A DNA stretch of 64,000 bases from Clavulina sp. PMI_390 (Eukaryota > Basidiomycota > Agaricomycetes > Cantharellales > Hydnaceae), in contig WIDE01000036.1 in assembly GCA_015039315.1 (NCBI GenBank), forward strand, positions 1 through 64,000, read 5' to 3'. Shown here piece by piece: positions 1-11,607 of the stretch. A program made the translations under genes and the position numbers. The notes beneath the pieces were generated by a model that worked only from the letters and a program-made list of their open reading frames with translations, did not search any database and was not told where the DNA came from. Every line of letters starts with the position of its first letter. Positions within the stretch are counted from its first letter, which is position 1.

Positions 1-206
1 TATTTGGCCCTTGGATACAGTAATGTATAGTCAGAGCATTTTTGAAGAGTATTTTTTTCAAGGATACAGATGTGTGTAATGACTGGGATACCATGAATGG
101 GAATTCAGTTTTACAGTATCCTAGTCATTAAACACATCTGCATCCTTGAAAAAAATACTCTTGAAAAATACTCTGACTATACATTACTGTATCCAAGGGT
201 CAAATA
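1..206. repeat. Inverted repeat (foldback or MITE-like), about 91-bp arms
   Basis: The arm at 1-91 reappears as its reverse complement at about 115-206 with only a few mismatches, separated by about 23 bp. The arm starts with TATTTG and includes TACAGTAATGTATAGTCAGAG. The element begins at the window edge, so more of it may lie upstream. No ORF of note is inside. It could be a non-autonomous foldback element or the end of a larger transposon. Confidence 0.85.
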
Positions 207-565
207 CCCTTGAGATAATTAGTATCAATTAAGGGTTTCTTGATAGTATTTTTGCCTAGGATAGCAATCTTTCCAGGCTGTGTCTTGAACAAGCAATTGT
301 GCCTCCGGCCCAGTTCCGGAGCTGTTCTGGTTCTGCATGAACATCCAGTTCAACCAACAGAAAAGAGTCCATATATATGTTTGTTTGAAAGCAGGCAAAA
401 AGGCAAAAATATATGGGTTTTAAATCGTATTTATTAAGGATTCAAGTAGGTACACAAGATAAGTAAAGTACCTGCTGACATTGGGTAAGCTGAAAAAAAA
501 ATCTTACTATAGGCAGACTCAAAATTGTAGAACTGGCCAAAGAACATATTCCTCTGCCTTGATGG

Positions 566-1043
566 CACACCATGATAAAAATGATGTACAAAGGGTTATA
601 TTGTGAAAAATATGTACTCTAATCTACATTATTATAAGACAAAAATCAGTGATTACATTTTAAAAATCTATTCTGCATGTGCATCAAATGTACAAGGTTT
701 TTCCATTGTAAAAGCACATCTGGAATGGGAAATCAAATAGACTAGCCTAGTACATTTGGTACTCCTTCAGATTTTATGTATGTTTATTCTGGATATGCTC
801 AAAATTCTAAGAAAATTGAAATAAATGTACATAAAATCTAAATGAGTACTAAATGTACTTGGCTAGTCTATTTGATTTCCCATTCCAGATGTGCTTTTAC
901 AATGGAAAAACCTTGCACATTTGATGCACATGCAGAATATATTTTTAGAATGTAATCACTGATGTTGGTCTTATAATAATGTAGATTAGAGTACATATTT
1001 TTCACAATATAACCCTTTGTACATCATTTTTATCATGGTGTGT
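566..1043. repeat. Large near-perfect palindrome (foldback element), about 230-bp arms
   Basis: The arm from about 566 (CACACCATGATAAAAATGATG) to about 790 is repeated in inverted orientation from about 815 to 1043. Only scattered mismatches occur and the loop is about 25 bp. The arms are AT-rich and have no coding potential. The single-strand product would fold into a hairpin of more than 200 bp. The structure fits a non-autonomous inverted-repeat transposon. I did not establish a target-site duplication. Confidence 0.88.
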
Positions 1044-2181
1044 GGTGTTTTTTGTGGTGAATTTGGCAGTTTTTGCCTTGCTTAGAGAGGCTAATGTTAC
1101 TGCACTTACTAGTGTAACTAGTCTAGCCTGTGCATTTTGCATTGGACCTGCTAAGCACTCAAGTTAGCTCAGAATGGAGTCAGCCCTAACACATTGAAAT
1201 GATTTCCATTTGTTGAGTCTCATGGCTATTGGTTTGGTGGGCAGGGATACAGATCACTCCTCACCCCTTGTTCAGCTGCCTGAAGTCCATTGCTACTTAC
1301 CAAGTATTTGTGTTCTTCTCCAGACAAACAATCACACCCAAGACTGTCAATGACCAACAGAACTGTGTTCTTGATTGCCCAAGAAACAGACATACTGTAC
1401 TAATCTGATCATAGCTTCACAGGTGTGACAAAACTCAGAACCAAGGCATTGGCTGCTCATGCCCTGTCCCCTCATCTCATGTAAACCTCTGCTGGTAAAG
1501 GTCTCTCCAACTCCAAACATAATTCTTCACTCCAAGATGATGAAATGTGATAAGAAAAAGCAAGATGTAAGGTTTGGGAAGAAATTTTGGGATTTTTGGC
1601 AACATTTTCTTGCTTTTTTAGGCAGTTTTGGAGCCAAGGGAGGCAGCCATGTCCCAAAATTTCATGTGACAGTGACAAGAGCATTCCCTGGAGTTCAGTT
1701 CACAAGGGGCTGTGGCTGTGATGTGAACCTATGATCAAATTAGTGCAGTATATAACAAGTCAGCAATAATCATGTAACAGCTCTTTGGGGAAGGCACCCA
1801 CCCCTAATTCAGTACCAGGGAGGGATTGTTTGCCAATGAGGCAAAATTGGGGGAACTAGCATACATAGCCAACATTTGAATCCCAACATCCCTTGGTTTG
1901 GATAAATCACCACTCACTATTACCTAGATAGTACATGATTTAACCAACTCTAGGAAAGGAAGGCAGGTATTATGCTGAAGGAAACCAGGGGATGGTCTGG
2001 TAAATACAAGGAAATACAGGTATGCTCTGATAAATAAAGATGCTACTCTGGGGAAAAATCTATTTTTCCTCTTGCATATGGAACAACCTTTGAACAGTGT
2101 TCAACCAAATGAGTCACGGCCTGTGACAAACCATCTTCTTGACTCCTACCCACTACAGAGGCTCCTCTTCTGGTCTCCTCA
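1044..2181. other. AT-rich non-coding stretch upstream of MTAP
   Basis: The short ORFs here have no recognisable product and some start at non-ATG codons. The base composition is more AT-rich than in the genic DNA to the right. It probably includes degenerate repeat sequence, and its right end must contain the promoter of the phosphorylase gene. I recognised no specific element. Confidence 0.5.
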
Positions 2182-3651
2182 ATGGCCAGCCCAAAAGGTG
2201 ACCTACAGCTTTCCTTACATCTAAACTTTCATAATTAGGCGCTGAAGATATCATCTATCCAGCTCTTGTTGGTGTAATTGGCGGCTCAGGTCTATACAAG
2301 CTTGAAAATCTGACCTTCGTGTATGTCATTATTCATCTACCACGTTTGCCGTTGCTATAATCCTTATCTTCCCTTGCTATGGGATTCAATACATCTCGGT
2401 ATAGTGAGGAGGTAAATCCTGAAACAGTGAGTTGGACCACATATAGCGTATCAATGACACCGCTCAGTTTTTTCGCGCATTCCGCACCAACCCCATACCC
2501 CACTATTGTTATCTTTACATGACTAGCCATGGGGATTTCCTAGCTCCCCCATCACTATTGCTTCCCTACCCACTGGCACCCATATCGCGTTTCTTGCGCG
2601 TCATGGAACAGCACACAGCATCAACCCCTCCGCCGTACCTGCGCGCGCTAACATTGCCGCCCTCTCTTCTCTCGGCGTAAAAGCTATTGTTGCATTCAGC
2701 GCTGTCGGGTCCCTGCGAGAAGAGATCGCCCCCGGCGATTTCATCATCCCATCGCAGATCATCGATCGTACCAAGGGCATTCGGCCCGCGTCGTTTTTCG
2801 AAGGCACGAGTGTCGTCGCCCATGCGATGTTTGGCGATCCGTTCGATGAGCAGCTGGTCGCCTCAATTACTCCGCTGGTGAAGGATGCGTTAGAAAAGGA
2901 GGGTAAGAAGGTGCATACAGCGAAGACCGCGGTTTGCATGGAAGGTCCTCAGTTCTCGACGAGGGCGGAGAGCCTCATGTATCGCCAATGGGGCGGCGAT
3001 ATTATCAACATGAGCGTTCTCCCTGAGGCTAAGCTGGCGCGCGAGGCTGAAATTAGGTGCGTCTCCGCCTGGCTTTTCGTGTCCATTTTTCTCTCTGTCT
3101 CGTCGCATCGCTCATTCATACCTCTCACTTCTGTTCGATTTCATTGTTCCACCTCTAATTCTCTTCTCTCGTCCATGCTCGATTACGCTCATACGATCTC
3201 TTCACCTCGGCCATGTTTTTTTTTTCCCTCGCCCAATCACCGTTTACTTCGCCTATGCTCGATCGGCCTCCTTCATCACGTCATCTCCCGGCCGAATGAT
3301 GTTCGCCGCGCCATCTTTCCACTCCTCCACTATACCAACCCTCGATCGGAATCCAAAATCTCCTCCAGCTACGCGCTCATCGCTACGTCCACCGATTACG
3401 ACGCCTGGCGCATCAACGAAGAGCCAGTGACCGTCGCCGAAGTTATCAAGACGCTCACGACGAACGCTGCATCTTCGCGCAACGTCGCCTCGGCGATTCT
3501 CGGCCATGTGCACGAGATCGTCAAGAAGGGTGACGTGCTGACGAATGCGGTGGGCGGTATGCAGTGGAGCATCGTTACCAGCAAGGACCACCAGAAGGAG
3601 GAGGATCGCCGCAAGCTTGCGTACATCCTTCCCAAGTACTTCGAGCAGTGA
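2182..3651 (+). CDS. MTAP: S-methyl-5'-thioadenosine phosphorylase
   Basis: The enzyme splits methylthioadenosine with phosphate into adenine and methylthioribose-1-phosphate in the methionine salvage pathway. My splice model uses exons 2182-2197, 2239-2320, 2405-2426, 2527-3056 and 3369-3651 and gives 310 aa in frame, close to the human enzyme's length. Visible family motifs are the phosphate-binding [10 protein letters not shown] near the N-terminus, [41 protein letters not shown], the substrate-site region [12 protein letters not shown], and ATSTDYDAW. The Ser-Thr-Asp-Tyr-Asp core at the C-terminal lobe is typical of the MTAP branch rather than of purine nucleoside phosphorylase. The first exon is only 16 nt, but its phase fits exactly. 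The fourth intron (3057-3368) is unusually long at 312 bp and stays open in frame, so naive ORF callers read through it. Family assignment is very secure; the start exon is inferred from splice phase. Confidence 0.93.
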
Positions 3652-5088
3652 AGCGGGAATTGGGATGTCAACGGCACTGTGGAAAATACTCGGATAGAGT
3701 AGATGGACGAGAAGTTGTAGACGCGATCAACTCGCGAGCCCCTGTCGACTGTGATTGCGCAACCAAATGTAACAAATAACTGTTGTATTCAACTACAAAA
3801 TAACTGCTGTACGTATATACATGTACGCCGATCCATCAAATAGACGTTGCCTCTGTCTATCGTTAGAAATGATGTGTCGCTGAATGTTGGTATTTCGATG
3901 ATCGACGAAAGCGTTGAGGAAGGTGATGATGACGAGAGAAGAAGCTGCAAGGATCAATATCGAGCCTGTCACGGACGAAAGAAGTGGGCTTTCAGCCAAT
4001 TCTCTCGAGTACGCATGGCCTACTGAAAGGGATGAGGGCTACGAAGCTGGGTAATTGGACAGAGACATCATCGAGTAATGGTAAGAGCGTGGTGGAGTGA
4101 GAAACTCATAGAACGAGACGTCGCTCATAGCAAGAACGAACCTTATAGCAGCATAGATATGGATCTGATAGCTCGAGTACATGATCGAGGAGTGAACGAT
4201 ACTCACCTTCACAGAATAAACGCCACTTCGCCCAGTTCCCACCAATCCGTCACTCGGAGGAATTAAGAGGAGTGAGGCTTGTCTATAGTCATGGTCGAGG
4301 AGCGCTATGCCAGAGTGAGCAGCCTAAAAAGGCGGCGCATCCCAAGTCCCAAGGTGATTGAGGTCATTTCGCCTCAGATGAGAAATCCCAGCGAGCGTAT
4401 CCGTGGATATGAGTTTGGGAAATCGTGGCCAGTAGTAAGATAGGATGATGAACTCGAGACTATCTATGCGTCTTCGACCGTCGGTGAACAGATGCCTTGG
4501 CTCCGGTCTGGGCTACAGCACGAGCGATGCATGGAGGAAGTGACATGACACCCGAGCAACAAGGCTGTGACAACGCCGATCAGAGCCCCAGCACAAACGC
4601 TACGAACCGAATAGAGAACAGAACAGAACAGAAATAGAAATGTGCATCGCATTTTTCGTGTCTTAGTCGCCGTGGTGGAAGAACAGAGTGAGGGTATGAC
4701 CGTGAGAATAGATTACGATAATGACGATATGCAATTCGGAATCAACAAGGCGATGCTGTCGATTCAGTTGATTCAATTGAATTGATGTGTTATTGTGTGG
4801 CCTGAACACAAACCCCCTCAGTTGAGGACCAACCACCAACTGTTGCGCACGTTCAAGACGGTGAGCAGAAAGTCCCCCCTTTGACTAGCAACGTTCAGAC
4901 ACTGACCAACCGATCGAATCCACTGCATAGACGTGCCTGAACGCGTCCTTGCGAGAGACGCTGCTAGTACTGTACGTCGTGGTTGCGCGGAGAGATCGAT
5001 AGCCGCGTGCCTTTTTCTGGCGCGATTTGATTGAGGGACAGCCCCCCGCGTCTATCGCCATCGTCGTATAAGAGAAAACGAAAAGGAA
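3652..5088 (-). other. Region with a possible unidentified minus-strand gene (about 3793-4652)
   Basis: Several minus-strand segments look protein-like. One open segment covers roughly 4500 down to 4330 (containing FIILSYYWPRFPKLIST and NHLGTWDAPPF). The same frame continues after a TAG with LLDHDYRQASLLLIPPSDG up to an apparent splice donor near 4208. A further segment near 3990-3850 contains a hydrophobic stretch (VTGSILILAASSLVIITFLN). Near 4652 another frame starts with a hydrophobic, signal-like run. Together these could be a small spliced membrane protein, but I could not build one uninterrupted frame and do not recognise a family. The rest of the interval is the 5' flank of the 5.1-kb gene and shows nothing else. 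Confidence 0.35.
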
Positions 5089-8000
5089 ATGGCGTTTGCC
5101 TCGCGCTTTCGTGGTGGTGCTGGTGGCGCACAGCACTATCCTCAACCTCGTCCTCATCCCACTGCCATGTCTGTCCAAGGTAACAGCGAGTATTCGTTCG
5201 TCGGCGGGGAAAGCGACGATAGCTTCTCCGACATCACTTCCACTACTGGCTCCTCGATGAGCATGAGCATGCACTCGAGTGCTCATACGATCCAGCAGCC
5301 TCAAATGGCGGGCGTTGGCCTCGAACGTGTCCCTTCCAACCCAGCTGCTCTCGCTGCCGCTGCCAGTCGATTTGGCGACAGCAAGTCTCCTGTTTTAGAA
5401 GACCCATTCGCTGATCTCGCTGCTTCTGTGTCTCCTCCTCCTATGGCGGGTCCAAGCTCGAGCGCGTTCCCCCTTGACAAGAAACTTCCCCCAGGTGCAG
5501 TTCCTGCTGTGCCAGGTCTGACCAATCGAGGCCCGGGCTTCAGCCCCCTCGCTGCACGCTTCCATCGCAATATCCAGCCAAACGACGACGATGCGATGCG
5601 ACCCATGTCTCCCGCGACGATCACGACGCTCCCCGCGTACTCGTTCGTCTCTGACAGCTATGCACCGCCCACGCCAACGGCTGACAATCACGAGAACGGT
5701 GACGATGCGAGTCAAAGCGTGCCCAGTCTACCGAGCACCCCGAAAGCCAAGCAGGCCCCAGGCCTTCATGTCTCGAACCCAACTGCAGAAGCGTCGTCGT
5801 CATCGTCATCTCTACCCACTCCAACGAGTGCGATGCAGATGCCTGTCCCACTCCCTGCCATGTCGATGCAGCAACAAGCGGCGCCTAGTCCACAGCCTTC
5901 CCAATCCCCCGCGCATCGCGCGAGCCCACAGCCCCACATGCAGCAACACCAGCAACATCAACACCAACAGCGCCAGCATCACCTCCCCAACCGTGGTCTT
6001 CATGCAGCCTCCCCCTCGCTCTCCAGCGTCTCGTCAGGATCCACATCCCTGTCGACCGCCACGGGCAAGTCATCGAGGATGAGCGCCAACGGCGGTGGAC
6101 CAGGATCGACGACCGAGGATCTCGTGAGCACGCTCGGCCTCGGTGGCATGTTTGTCAGCTCGTTCGAAGGCACTAGCCAATATAGCAATGGCGGGCCATC
6201 GGCGTGTGGTCTCGCTGCGATGAATGCCGTAAGGCAGGTCTTGCTGTATCACAAGAAAGGTATTCAGTTCGGAAGACTGTTGGGTGCGATGCACCAAGTG
6301 CAGTTCCACGAGGTTCGTGCATTTTCCCTTATTTCTCTCGATCTTTTTTCATGTGCAAAGGCTTGATGCTGATACGATTTGGATGTTATTAGGAGGTCGT
6401 CAATATCTGCTCGTTCTTGACGGAAAATGATCACTTGGAGATCGACGAGCTGCACAAGCTACCCATGTTTACCCACACGATGGCGTTCATCGGAGCAGAG
6501 TATCAGAGTTGCTCTCAGAAAGCGTTCAACACGTTGCTCAAGTGAGTCATCATGTCTCCCGCTCGCACATTAATAGTTATCCTTATTAATATTTTCTAAC
6601 CACTTGTTCCACTTCATTATAACAAAAATAGACAACTTGCGCACCAGAGCACGAACGGCGCGCCGGTCGCAGCAGTCATCACCAAGTCTCCGGAAATCAT
6701 CGCCGTCATCCGTATCGCGCTTCCTCCACCTCCCCAATCTCCCTCTCCAGCTCCACCACTCCCGCACACTCACGCCTACATCATCTTCGACTCGCACTCG
6801 CGCCCGCAGGTACACCCGGACGGTTCGGCGTTCCTCTTCTTCCCCACGTCCGATCAAGCAGCGCAATACCTCACTCAGCTCCTCGCGGTGGACGAGGGCC
6901 TATTGCAGAGTGGCGATCTGAGGTGGCAGAGCGAGATGCTCACGGCGTTCTCCGCGCATTTGTTCACCGCGCCCGTAGAGCTGTCCCCGGCTGAACAGAT
7001 CAAGGCTGCTGCCAAAGGCGGCAATCCGAATGCTCTCAAGGCAGGCGGAGTGGGCTCGTCGGCGTGGGCAATGTTGTACGAAACGTCTGTGCAGCTCGTA
7101 CAGTCGCGCGGGAAAGCGATCAGGCTCGAGCACGATGTCGGAGAGAGTAAGCGCGAGAGAGATAATCTCGGCGCTAGCGTGGAAAGACTGAGGAAAGAGC
7201 TGAATGTGGAGAAGGAAAAGGTGCTGCAGTTGACGCGACGCGCGGAGATCGCTGAAAGGGGTGGTGCTGGTGCCGTCGCTGCTGCGCAGGCGGGCGCAAA
7301 CAAAGGAGGGATGGGAGCTAGATTCGCTGCTGGCTTTGGGGGTCGTGGTGGCCCCGCCGCTAACCCTACATCCCCTCCTCCCATCGTTCGCTCACCTGCT
7401 CCTGGTGCGAATATGAACAATAGCAAGATGAGCCAGGCTCAGTATGCACAGTTCTTTGGACAAGGCCCGAACGGTCCTGGTACGTCTGCTCTTAGCACCT
7501 AGTTGACTATTCCATTATTCTAACACTTAATCCTACAGATGCCGACACCTCGATTGGTTCTGTCTACGACGACGAGGATGACGTGCCTATCCACCTGAAC
7601 CGCAGCGTTCCACCATCATCTGTGGACAAGGGCAAGGGCAAGGCTCGCGCTGTCGACGAGTGGGCCGCGGGTGCTGACACTCCCTACGACGAGTTCTCTG
7701 AGCTCTCACCCGAGGACAGCGCCAGCTCGATCCCTGGCGCCTGGCATTCGTCTAACACGTCGTCTTCGCGAGGCACGATGCCGGGAGCGTTCAATGGCTC
7801 GCCTTACCGCGGTCCTCAACACCAGCCTCAACCCCAGCGCCATGCCGGCCCGATAGATCAGAATGTCTGGAACGATCGGCAGCCGCAAACGTATCAGAAC
7901 CAGCAGCCCCACCCATACGCGAACCCCAATCGCGGCCCCTCGCCAATGATGCCGGCTCCTCAGCACAACCAAATGCAGAACCAGCAAATGCCCATGTCGT

Positions 8001-10228
8001 CCTTCAGCGCCTCGCGTATCGGTATGGGCGGCATGAATGGCATGCGTGTCGATATGGGCCACCCGAACGGCGGTGCAATGGGGAATGTCAACTACAATGT
8101 TGGCGGCGGCGGAGGTGGTGGTGGTGGTATGGGTATGAGCGGCCGTAACTTCCAGCACGATGAAGACACCGAAGCGGGCTTCCTCGAGAGGCAAGAAGCT
8201 CAGGACCAGGAGAGCCGTGAAGTCGCGTTGCAAATGCAGCGCGAGGAGCAAGAGGCTTTGGATAATGCTCGTGCAGCAGCTGCTGCGCGACGCGGTGCCG
8301 GTCATCGCCCTCCAAACACATTCCGTGATGTCGGAGGCGAAGGCAGCGGAAGCCCCAGCGGCAGCGGCAGCGGTGGAGGTTTCTTCTCCCGATTCTTTGC
8401 TGGTGGCGGCAGCGGTAGCGCGCCAGCGCGCCCACCTCAGCCTCAACGCCAGGTTCAACAACAACCTCAGGCTGGCCCATCTGGCTCAGGCTCGAGAGGT
8501 CCCGTCACTCTCAACAATACGCCCCCTCGCGTCAGCATTGGGGGCAATGGCAGCGGCGCTGGTCCCTCCAGGACTGGCCCCGCGCAGAATCAGAACCAGC
8601 AGATGAACAGAGATCCGTCGACCGTACTGGGTAGCCCCGTCGCGGCCTCGAGCAATTCGTATCTCGAGAATCTTCGCCAGCAACTCCGCCAGGCCGAAGA
8701 GGAAGAGCGAGAGCGTAATCGTCCGCGCGGTGGAAGCGATGCTGGTGCGGGTGCGTGGGGCGGTGGTGCACGAGAGCGAGAGGCGAAAGCTCCAAGGCCC
8801 AAGAAGAGTGCGTTTGAAGAGGATGAAGATACTCAGAGGAGTCTGGATCTTGCGATGCGACTCCAACGGGAAGAAGAAGAGAACGCAACAGAGCAGGCCA
8901 TCTTGTTTTCTCGTACGTTAAACTGATCCTTCCTTTATTCACAATTCTCGTACCGTACTAGCCGCTAATGTTGTCTCTCGTGACGTTTCCTCTGTCTTCA
9001 TAGGCATGGCTGCTCTCAGTCCCCCAGAACGTGGTCTCAACATCCGCGATGCCCCGCCACACCCTGCTCAAGCGCGCATGGAGCCACTTCCCCGTGGTGG
9101 CATCCGTATCAATACGAATCGCACGCCGTCCCCTCCTCCAGCCAGAGGTGGCAAGGGCGCCGCGACTGAGGCAGACTCGCTCTTCGCTCTTCGCATGCAA
9201 TTAGAAGAAGAGCAGAAAGCCAAGTCACTTGCGCTTATCGCACAAATGGCCGAGGAGGAGCGCCTCAATCAGGAGCTCATCGCCTCGTTTGGGCAGCAAG
9301 AGACGTTCGAGTGTAGCGTGTGCATGGATGATAAGCTCATGGATGATGTCGCCCCCGTCCCTGGATGCGATCACAAGTTCTGCAGGGAGTGTCTGAGGGA
9401 GTATCTTGGGAGCCAACTGGAAAGCGGAAGCTTCCCGATCTTGTGCCCGAACTGCCAGGCGGAGCAAGCCGAGGATCCTGCTAGTAAGTTCTAATTCTTG
9501 GGCGACTTGATGGCAGGTGCGCTGATCGTGCTTCAACAGTTATTCCACCGATTCTCGCCGAGCATATTGGTCTGTCGGACAGGCAATATGAAGCTTGGAG
9601 CAAGCTTGACCTGCAGCAATATTCTATCGTTATCGACTGCCCTCAGTACGTTGGGTTATTTATATGCGTCTAACTGAACTTACCACTAACTTTCTTCCGT
9701 GCTTTAGCTGCCAGAACTCATCTCTCGTCGATAAAGACGATTACGCTGCAGAGCAGGTAGTCACTTGCCCGCTTGGCCCTTGCCGTGGAAGATGGTGCAA
9801 AGACTGCAACCAGAAGCTAGATCCCGGGATGGGTGTCCACTCCTGTGACGGAGAGAAGGAAATGGACGAGTGGATCCGCCAGTCCAAGAGCAAACGTTGC
9901 CCAGGTATGTCTTTTTTTTGAGTCATGGCGTTCGCTCTCTGCATTTCAGTGATGCCTGTGCTAACCTAAAAAAAATCAACGTAGAATGTGGTCAAGCAAC
10001 TCAGAAGACTTCGGGATGTAACCACATGACTTGTGGCACCCCAGGCTGCAATGGGTACGTCGTCCAACCCAAACAACTAGCCAGCATTCTCATTCACGTT
10101 TTTTTTTGTCCTTCAGGCACTTCTGCTACATTGATGGTCAATTAATCATCAAATCCAAGGTGGCGCCGGAAATCCGCGCTGCGCTGGAGCGTCACTACTC
10201 GGGTTGCAGGCTGTTCGACTATGACTAA
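5089..10228 (+). CDS. VTD-like deubiquitinase / UIM / RBR E3 ubiquitin ligase fusion (module copy A)
   Basis: Nine exons (5089-6312, 6393-6541, 6632-7479, 7539-8912, 9004-9483, 9540-9645, 9708-9904, 9985-10054, 10117-10228) splice in frame to 1519 aa. Residues 1-340 are Ser/Pro/Gln-rich and disordered. Residues about 345-560 form a cysteine-protease-like domain. It has Gln364 nine residues before Cys373 (GGPSACGLAAMN) and a DSH motif (Asp511, His513) followed by HPDGSAF. This Gln-Cys-DxH arrangement matches deubiquitinases related to herpesviral large tegument proteases. A coiled coil, a low-complexity region and UIM-like helices (SLDLAMRLQREEEE) follow. The C-terminus is an RBR ligase: RING1 CSVCMD through CDHKFCRECL to CPNC, an IBR (CPLGPCRGRWCKDC), and an Rcat with catalytic Cys1471 in SGCNHMTC. 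Removal of ubiquitin and thioester-mediated ligation are predicted, not shown. The junction intron (8913-9002) could instead separate two genes, because an ATG sits at 9006. Confidence 0.88.
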
Positions 10229-10409
10229 GCGCTTTCATTGGGGAAATCCCTCGATGCAACTATCTTTTCACTGCTCTATATGTTTCTTTTTCACGAATTC
10301 GGACTTTCTGGTTGGCTTTGGCTGTATTTGTATCACCGGGCTCCTGACCGGAGTCATCTCCTTGCTTGCTTCATCTACTCGTTTCATATCTCTTGTATTT
10401 CGTACCTCT

Positions 10410-11432
10410 ATGGGTGTCATCGATGGCAGTGTGACTATTGGGATTTTGGGTTTGTCAATCTTCTGTATATTTCCTCGACTGCCACCTTCAATCTCATTTT
10501 CCGGCCTCTTGATGATTTTGTCTTGTCATCTGCGCCTACCCCTCGTCTCCACTCTCTAAGCCCTCCAGGGAGCCTTTGCGGAGCATGAAGCAATCATAAA
10601 GAAGCTTCGCCTCAAATGCCAGCCCTCAACCGACCCGCCGGCATCGTCTCCAAATGCAGCGGCAGTAATACCTCTGCTCGTTAAGACGCCGACAGACCTC
10701 GCATCGTGCGATGCCCTGATTATCCCTGGAGGAGAAAGCACCACCATCGCACTTCTGGCTAAACTTAATGGTCTTTTGGAACCTTTGAGAACGTTCTCGC
10801 AGCACAAGCCAATTTGGGGCACATGTGCAGGCGCGATCTTGCTCTCGAGCGGCGGAGTCGTTGGTGCAAAGAGAGGAGGGCAAGAAGTGATCGGTGGAGT
10901 TGACGTGAAGGTGGAACGGAACGGCTGGGGTCCCCAGGTGTGTTTTCATGAATCGTAGATCATTGCTCAGTGTGCTAATGTCCTTGCTCGGCTGGGGATT
11001 TGCACAACTGCAGCTCGAGTCCTTCGAGGCCGATCTCGACGTCGAAGTGCTAGAACAGCCCAAAAGACCGTTCAAGGGTGTTTTCATTCGGGCTCCGGTC
11101 AGCATCATCGTATCAACGTAGTAAATGGGTAGCATATAGCCCTAATCTTCCTTGGCTTCGCATAGGTCATTCTCGCTCTCACTCCCACTCACCAAACTCC
11201 GCCTCGGCCACCTATCCAGGTCGTCGCACGCTTATCCGATCATCATTCCCTAGACGAAGAATCGAGCACTGACGACGATGCACGGCGCATTGTTGCAGTC
11301 CGACAAGGCCACCATCTCCTAACAGCATTCCACCCTGAGCTGACAAAGGATTCGCGATTCCACGAGTATTTCGTTCGCGAATGTGTTATCCCCAGCGTTC
11401 AGGGCGACATTCTAGATCCGATGAATCGCTAA
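10410..11432 (+). CDS. pdx2: Pyridoxal 5'-phosphate synthase glutaminase subunit (PDX2/SNO family)
   Basis: This subunit releases ammonia from glutamine and hands it to the PDX1 synthase for vitamin B6 formation. Four exons (10410-10449, 10561-10937, 11014-11097, 11166-11432) give 255 aa in frame. Key motifs are [14 protein letters not shown] at the N-terminus, [11 protein letters not shown], the nucleophile Cys in [12 protein letters not shown], and the His-Glu pair in TAFHPELT. The first exon ends inside the ILALQG motif, and the spliced codon restores the family consensus exactly, which fixes the ATG at 10410. Only 181 bp separate it from the stop of the upstream ubiquitin gene, so its promoter must be very short or overlap that gene's 3' end. 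Its stop is 175 bp from the end of the convergent hydrolase gene. No PDX1 gene is in the window. Confidence 0.96.
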
Positions 11433-11607
11433 ACGTATTTCTGCTTTAATATAGACCGGAACGTACTACCGTAATCTGTGAGCTTTACTAGTGTTCTAGA
11501 TGGTTCAACCCATAGAGGTTACGTCGGTTACATGTAGATTCGTTCATGTAAAGATTCTTTTGTTATTAAAAATACATGTACAAGAGAAATGGATTTTATC
11601 GAATGAA

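Noticed and set aside
3057..3368. Open frame of the MTAP gene continuing through this stretch
   Set aside because: The translation here is unlike the enzyme, and consensus GT and AG sites remove it while restoring the conserved [12 protein letters not shown] segment.
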